Assembly (NCBI GenBank): GCA_017484065.1
Contig: JAFUTX010000031.1
Location: forward strand, 1 to 34,580
Direction: 5' to 3'
From: Bacilli bacterium
Lineage (GTDB): Bacteria; Bacillota_I; Bacilli_A; RF39; UBA660
DNA length: 34,580 nucleotides
Position 1 is the first letter of the stretch; each line of letters opens with the position of its first letter. The position numbers were made by a program, and so were the translations under genes. This document shows, one piece after another, positions 30,759 through 34,580 of the stretch. The notes under the pieces were generated by a model. The model was not told the origin of the DNA. It worked only from the letters and a program-made list of their open reading frames with translations, and did not search any database.

Positions 30759-30777
30759 AAATATTTAGCTATTTTTT
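30748..30777 (+). terminator. terminator, copy 2 of a duplicated element
   Basis: The same 30 nt as at 29773-29802: TAGTTAAATA-GAAA-TATTTAGCTA plus Ts. Here the stem carries the stop codon of the ORF6N gene. Confidence 0.85.
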
Positions 30778-30841
30778 ATGCCATCGACATCATTCGACAA
30801 AATCTTTAATATAGCTATGTTATATTGCTTTTAAGGGGAGA

Positions 30842-30857
30842 TTAGTTGATTTACTAA
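30842..30857 (+). promoter_or_regulatory. leader repeat before KilA-N gene 1
   Basis: TTAGTTGATTTACTAA: inverted half-sites TTAGT/ACTAA, 27 nt before the ATG, followed by a shared ATAGAAAAGAGGAAAAA ribosome region. The near-identical element occurs before the second KilA-N gene, so it is a possible operator or duplicated leader. Confidence 0.55.
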
Positions 30858-30884
30858 CCAATAGAAAAGAGGAAAAATAAAAAA

Positions 30885-31757
30885 ATGAAAAATGATTTAA
30901 TTAAAAAAGAATTAGATGTAAAAGGTAATAAGGTAGGTGTTATTAAAGTTAATGGTATTGATTATATATCATTGACAGATTTAGCAAAATATCAAAATTC
31001 CAGCGACCATTCATTTACAATTAAAAATTGGTTAAGAAGAATAAATACAATTGATTATATTGGTTTATGGGAAGAATTAAATAATCAAAATTTTAATTTG
31101 GTCGAATTCGACCAAATTAAAACTGAGTATGGTAGAAACTCTTTCTCGATGTCACCTACTCAATGGGTTAAAAGAACAAATGCTATAGGTATTATTTCTA
31201 AAGGTGGTAAATATAGCATAGGAACATTCGCTCACCCTGATATTGCTTTTGAGTTTGCTAGTTGGTTAAGTCCTGAATTTAAACTTTATTTAATTACTGA
31301 ATTTGAAAGATTAAAGAAAAAGGAAAGTGCCACTCAAAAACTCGATTGGACTGCTACTAGATTATTATCTAAAGCTAATTACTTAATTCATACTGATGCT
31401 ATTAAAAACTATATAGTTCCTACTATAACTGATAAACAAAAGAAAAATGTATATGCTAGTGAAGCAGATATATTAAATGTAGCTTTATTTGGGGTGACAG
31501 CTAAAGAATGGCGAGATAATAATCCTAATTTAGAAGGTAATATAAGAGATTATGCTAATATACTTGAATTAATTATTCTAAACAATTTAGAGAGTATCAA
31601 CTCTGAACTAATTAAAATGAATTTATCACAAGAGATTAGATTAACTAAATTAAATAATACAGCTAAAAGACAAATAGAATTATTAAAAGAGAATAATAAT
31701 ATTAAAAAATTAACTTTATTAGAGAATGATAGTGCGTTATTAATTGATAATAAATAA
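30885..31757 (+). CDS. KilA-N domain protein
   Basis: 290 aa. The KilA-N domain (about 1-150) has VIKVNGIDYISLTDLAKYQN, IKNWLRRINTIDYIGLWEELNN, FSMSPTQWVKRTNAIGIISKGGKYSIGTFAHPDIAFEFASWLSPEFKLYLITEFERLKK (described by position, about 88-147). The rest (about 150-290) is helical, with NVYASEADILNVALFGVTAKEWR and a C-terminal coiled part. KilA-N is a phage/virus DNA-binding domain. AGAGG lies upstream. The gene contains a 32-bp perfect palindrome. It is a close paralog of the gene after it. Confidence 0.92.
   Translation: MKNDLIKKELDVKGNKVGVIKVNGIDYISLTDLAKYQNSSDHSFTIKNWLRRINTIDYIGLWEELNNQNFNLVEFDQIKTEYGRNSFSMSPTQWVKRTNAIGIISKGGKYSIGTFAHPDIAFEFASWLSPEFKLYLITEFERLKKKESATQKLDWTATRLLSKANYLIHTDAIKNYIVPTITDKQKKNVYASEADILNVALFGVTAKEWRDNNPNLEGNIRDYANILELIILNNLESINSELIKMNLSQEIRLTKLNNTAKRQIELLKENNNIKKLTLLENDSALLIDNK
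31091..31122. repeat. 32-bp perfect palindrome in KilA-N gene 1
   Basis: TTTTAATTTGGTCGAA and its exact reverse complement with no spacer; centre between 31106 and 31107, 222 nt from the start codon. It encodes NFNLVEFDQIK. Confidence 0.96.
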
Positions 31758-31774
31758 ATATTTTAAAAGAAAAC

Positions 31775-31790
31775 TTAGTTGACTTACTAA
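31775..31790 (+). promoter_or_regulatory. leader repeat before KilA-N gene 2
   Basis: TTAGTTGACTTACTAA, one change from the copy at 30842-30857 in the unpaired centre, again followed by CTATAGAAAAGAGG. The half-sites TTAGT/ACTAA are kept. Confidence 0.55.
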
Positions 31791-31812
31791 ACTATAGAAA
31801 AGAGGAAAAAAA

Positions 31813-32241
31813 ATGAAAAAAGAATTAATTAAAAAAAAATTAGATGTAAAAGGTAATAAGGTATGTGTTATGAAAGTTAATGGTATAGATTATATATCTT
31901 TAACAGATATAGCAAAAACTCAAAATGATGGAAATCCAGCAGACATCATAAAAAACTGGATAAGAAATAAGGATACGATTTCTTTTTTAGGAGTATGGGA
32001 AGAATTAAATAACCCTAATTTCAAACTGGTCGAATTCGACCAGTTTGAGAATAAAGCTGGAAAACATTCTTTTACAATGTCACCGCAAAAATGGATTAAA
32101 AGAACAAATGCTTTAGGAATTATATCTAAATCAGGAAACAATGGTGGTACTTATGCTCATTCTAATATTGCATTTGAATTTCACTTACTATGTGAAGAAA
32201 TAAATAAAGTTAATGAAGATAAAGCATTAATCGAAAGATAA
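31813..32241 (+). CDS. C-terminally truncated KilA-N paralog
   Basis: 142 aa, half the length of its neighbour. Residues 1-123 align closely with KilA-N gene 1 (KLDVKGNKV, KVNGIDYISLTDIAKTQN, FTMSPQKWIKRTNALGIISK, AHSNIAFEF). After AFEF it jumps to HLLCEEINKVNEDKALIER instead of ASWLSPEFK, so an internal deletion has removed the C-terminal region. It retains the whole DNA-binding domain and could act as a competitor or a mini-repressor, or be a decaying copy. AGAGG precedes the ATG. It contains a 28-bp palindrome equivalent to that of gene 1. Confidence 0.85.
   Translation: MKKELIKKKLDVKGNKVCVMKVNGIDYISLTDIAKTQNDGNPADIIKNWIRNKDTISFLGVWEELNNPNFKLVEFDQFENKAGKHSFTMSPQKWIKRTNALGIISKSGNNGGTYAHSNIAFEFHLLCEEINKVNEDKALIER
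32021..32048. repeat. 28-bp perfect palindrome in KilA-N gene 2
   Basis: TCAAACTGGTCGAA and its exact reverse complement with no spacer; centre between 32034 and 32035, 222 nt from the start codon. It shares the core GGTCGAATTCGACC with gene 1; three outer base pairs differ, each compensated. Confidence 0.96.
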
Positions 32242-32274
32242 TAAAAACTTTTTATTTAATTAAAGAAGAAAATT

Positions 32275-32283
32275 TGTTATACT
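32275..32283 (+). promoter_or_regulatory. extended -10 promoter before the 32310 gene
   Basis: TGT followed by TATACT, 26 nt before the ATG. The -35 is weak. It would drive the 32310 gene and the scp genes after it. Confidence 0.45.
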
Positions 32284-32309
32284 TATATCGTATAAAGAGG
32301 GAATAAGAT

Positions 32310-33263
32310 ATGGCAAAGAAAAAAAAGAATGAAGAAATAATAAGAATAGTTGATAGAGAGTTGTATCCTACTGTAATAGGTGTAGTTGATGATACAGAAA
32401 AGAAACCAATATTTTTAATAGTTATATTTATTATTCTAATTGGATTATTATTTGGCTTACCATATATAACTGATTTTTATACTAATTTAAAAGGAGATAC
32501 TTTAGGAGGATCTTCTAGTAATACAACTAAAAATAATACTAATGATAATACGAAAGATAATGTAGATGTTGGTGTTGATAATAGTGATGCTCCATTCTAT
32601 TTAGTTGCTACTAGTAATTCAGTTAAATATGATGATATTGAGATAATTAATTTAAGTTTTACTTCTTTAACTAGTAAAGATTATATTAGTTTAACTATAA
32701 AAAATACTACTGATAAAGCGTTTGAAATTAATGATAAAAATTATTATTTAGAATTGTATGATAGTAATAAAACTTTAATTCAAAGAATTAAAATAACTGG
32801 TGCTACATTGAACGCCAATGGTACAGTAAATTTAGTATTTGAAATAATTAATAAAAATAATGTTAATCAATTTAGATTTTTAAGTAAAACATTAGATGAA
32901 TATCCGGAATTCTCAGCAGGAGATAGTGGTAATGGTGCTATTACTTGTAAAAAGAATAATGAAACGTATATATATAAATTTAAAAATAATAGATTATATA
33001 CCGAAACTGAATTATATACTGTAAATACAACTAATACTGTTGTAAATGCTAGTACTTATGATAATAAAGTTAGTACATATAATGCTATTAATGGTATTAC
33101 TGCACAAACAACTAATGAAAATAATACATTTGAATTTAAAGCAGAAATAGATTTGAGTAAAGCTAAAGTTAGTAGTTTAAATAATATTCATCTATATGAA
33201 AATGAAACTTTGGCTAAAACAATAAACTTTGAAATGAGTGCAATGGGGTATAGTTGTAGTTAG
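32310..33263 (+). CDS. membrane-anchored extracytoplasmic protein of unknown function
   Basis: 317 aa. A basic cytoplasmic start of about 30 residues (MAKKKKNEEIIRIVDRELYP) is followed by one helix (about 34-53, FLIVIFIILIGLLFGLPYI), an Asn/Thr/Asp-rich linker and an external beta-rich domain. The first part of that domain (about 95-195, SVKYDDIEIINLSFTSLTSKDYISLTIKNTTDKAFEI) looks like an immunoglobulin-like fold of the kind seen in lipoproteins. I recognise no family. AGAGGG stands 9 nt before the ATG. It ends 10 nt before scpA, so they are probably cotranscribed; a role in envelope or division is possible but unproven. Confidence 0.78.
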   Translation: MAKKKKNEEIIRIVDRELYPTVIGVVDDTEKKPIFLIVIFIILIGLLFGLPYITDFYTNLKGDTLGGSSSNTTKNNTNDNTKDNVDVGVDNSDAPFYLVATSNSVKYDDIEIINLSFTSLTSKDYISLTIKNTTDKAFEINDKNYYLELYDSNKTLIQRIKITGATLNANGTVNLVFEIINKNNVNQFRFLSKTLDEYPEFSAGDSGNGAITCKKNNETYIYKFKNNRLYTETELYTVNTTNTVVNASTYDNKVSTYNAINGITAQTTNENNTFEFKAEIDLSKAKVSSLNNIHLYENETLAKTINFEMSAMGYSCS

Positions 33264-33273
33264 GGGGATTATT

Positions 33274-34008
33274 ATGGATTATATTATTAATATAGATGAA
33301 TTTGAAGGTCCGTTAGATCTTCTTTTGCATTTAGTTAGAACTAATGAAGTAGATATAAGTACAATGAATACTACTAAAATTATTGAAGGATATTTAGAAT
33401 ATATTAATAAGTGGCAAGATTTAAATATTGATATAGCTAGTGATTATTTAGTAATGGCGGCGGAATTATTACATTTAAAAAGTAAGATTATTTTAAATAT
33501 TACTGATGATAGTGATAGCGAAGATGAATATTCTATTAATAGTGAAGAAGAATTAAAACAAAAGTTAGTTGATTATGAAAAATATAAAAATTTAGTGCCT
33601 ATAATGAATGAATTAAAAGAAGAAAGAGAAGAATACTTTACTAAATTACCAGAGAATGTATCTAACTTTTATGATGCTAGTATTAATACTATTAATGGCT
33701 TATCAATTATAGATTTACAAAAAGCTTTAGAAAGAGCTTTAAAAAGAGAACAAAAGATGAAACCAGTTAATACTAGAATTACCCAAAAGGAATTAAGCGT
33801 TACTGATAAAATTAAAAATATTAGAAATATATTAAAAGAAAAAAAGCGAGTAAACTTTATAGATATGTTTGATTCTTTTGATAAAACTATTGTAGTAGTA
33901 ACTTTTTTAGCAATACTAGATATGAGTAAAAATGGTGAAATAGTTTTGACACAAGAAGATAATTTTAGTAATATTTTACTAGAGAGTAGGAATTTATCGT
34001 GGAATTAA
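33274..34008 (+). CDS. scpA: segregation and condensation protein A
   Basis: 244 aa from ATG 33274 (GGGGGA upstream); the frame is open from 33238, but the extra residues are not conserved. It begins FEGPLDLLLHLVRTNEVDISTMNTTKIIEGYLEYI, the kleisin N-terminal domain, continues YLVMAAELLHLKSKIIL, and ends with a winged helix (FIDMFDSFDKTIVVVTFLAILDMSKNGEIVLTQEDNF). ScpA links SMC heads and, with ScpB, forms the condensin complex for chromosome segregation. It overlaps scpB by 10 nt, so the two are translationally coupled. Confidence 0.96.
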   Translation: MDYIINIDEFEGPLDLLLHLVRTNEVDISTMNTTKIIEGYLEYINKWQDLNIDIASDYLVMAAELLHLKSKIILNITDDSDSEDEYSINSEEELKQKLVDYEKYKNLVPIMNELKEEREEYFTKLPENVSNFYDASINTINGLSIIDLQKALERALKREQKMKPVNTRITQKELSVTDKIKNIRNILKEKKRVNFIDMFDSFDKTIVVVTFLAILDMSKNGEIVLTQEDNFSNILLESRNLSWN

Positions 34009-34571
34009 TAGCAGTTTTAGAAGGATTACTATTTGTAGTAGGAGAAGAAGGAATATCTTTAGATAATTTAAGTAAGATATTAGAAATATCAGTAGAAGAA
34101 ACTAAAAATTTAGTATATGAACTAAAGAAAAGATATGAAGAAAATGATAGAGGATTAAGAGTAAGGTTTTTTAAGGATATTATTAAAGTAAGTACTAAAG
34201 AAGAACATAAAAAGTATTTTGCTAAATTAATTGAGAATCCTGAAACTAATACTTTAAGTGATTCAGCTATGGAAACTTTAGCAATTATTGCTTATAATGA
34301 ACCAATTACTCGAGTAGAAATAGATAATATAAGAGGAGTAAGTAATGCTCATATGATAAGAAAGTTAGTTGCTAAAGGATTAATTAAAGAAGCTGGTAAA
34401 AGTGATATGCCTGGCAAACCACTTCTTTATCGAACTACTAGCGAATTTTTAGATTGTTTTGGCTTATCTAGTTTAGATGAGTTACCGAAAATGGATATGG
34501 AAATAATCGAAGATAATGAAAAAGAACTATTTACATCTATCTATAAAGAAGATGAACAACTTATTGATTAA
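33999..34571 (+). CDS. scpB: segregation and condensation protein B
   Basis: 190 aa from GTG 33999, inside the end of scpA. It has two winged-helix domains: LEGLLFVVGEEGISLDNLSKIL, then LSDSAMETLAIIAYNEPITRVEIDNIRGVSNAHMIRKLVAKGLIKEAGKSDMPGKPLLYRTTSEFLDCFGLSSLDELP. The latter is the ScpB hallmark. It binds ScpA as a dimer in the SMC complex. GAGAGTAGGA provides the ribosome site. The window ends 9 nt after its stop, so what follows is unseen. Confidence 0.96.
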   Translation: MELIAVLEGLLFVVGEEGISLDNLSKILEISVEETKNLVYELKKRYEENDRGLRVRFFKDIIKVSTKEEHKKYFAKLIENPETNTLSDSAMETLAIIAYNEPITRVEIDNIRGVSNAHMIRKLVAKGLIKEAGKSDMPGKPLLYRTTSEFLDCFGLSSLDELPKMDMEIIEDNEKELFTSIYKEDEQLID

Positions 34572-34580
34572 AATAAAAAG

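Noticed and set aside
23872-32241. Prophage
   Set aside because: Antirepressor-like genes occur, but there is no integrase, terminase, capsid, tail or lysis gene and no attachment-site repeat.
1-34580. CRISPR array, insertion sequences or transposase genes
   Set aside because: No regularly spaced direct repeats with unique spacers and no transposase-like reading frame were seen.
1-34580. Mycoplasma-type genetic code (TGA as Trp)
   Set aside because: Trp positions in conserved proteins are TGG, and proteins such as the KilA-N, Csp and SpoVA members end at normal lengths with standard stops.

Overview
The window is AT-rich chromosomal DNA from a Gram-positive, endospore-forming bacterium of the low-GC Bacillota. 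The spoVAC-spoVAD-spoVAE set, a YunB-type protein, an HrcA/CIRCE-type operator, a sortase-type cell-wall signal and scpA/scpB support this. TGA is read as stop and Trp is encoded by TGG, so the code is standard, not the mycoplasma one. The style (small genes, GGTGA or AGGAGG ribosome sites, -10 boxes close to the start, TasA-like surface proteins) suggests an uncultured gut Bacilli lineage related to former Tenericutes; that placement is inference.

Layout. 0.1-5.6 kb: a tandem PemK/MazF-like protein behind tRNA-His, an ABC exporter fused to an FtsX-type permease, a pentapeptide-repeat protein and a DUF308 membrane protein. 5.7-12.2 kb: a DUF6020-like membrane protein, an anchored unknown protein, a LigD-like phosphoesterase-polymerase without ligase domain, an ASCH protein, a CIRCE-controlled Hsp20, a D-Ala-D-Ala carboxypeptidase and a cold-shock protein. 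12.3-18.3 kb: a LytTR regulator with a pseudo-receiver, tRNA-Leu(CAA), an EamA transporter, guanylate kinase, and a bacteriocin operon: a C39-peptidase ABC exporter plus two unlisted double-glycine peptides that each carry GxxxG and a C-terminal Cys. 18.4-23.7 kb: a cell-wall-anchored protein (NPKTG), RluB-type pseudouridine synthase, a ferredoxin fused to a CxC-rich tail, and the sporulation block. 23.8-32.3 kb: an accessory island of four phage-antirepressor-like genes (Bro-N, ORF6N, two KilA-N), a degraded fifth, a double-HTH regulator and two repetitive surface proteins. 32.3-34.6 kb: a membrane-anchored unknown followed by scpA and scpB.

The most striking signal is in the island. Every one of the four antirepressor-like genes carries a perfect inverted repeat inside its coding sequence, centred 199-222 nt after the start codon, within the DNA-binding-domain region. 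The sequences differ between families. Between the two KilA-N paralogs the arms differ by three compensated double changes that keep the palindrome perfect while changing amino acids. This suggests selection on the DNA or RNA palindrome itself, for example as a self-recognised intragenic operator or hairpin. Secondary highlights are the two-peptide bacteriocin locus, the ligase-less LigD, the ferredoxin-metallothionein-like fusion and the tandem MazF-like protein.
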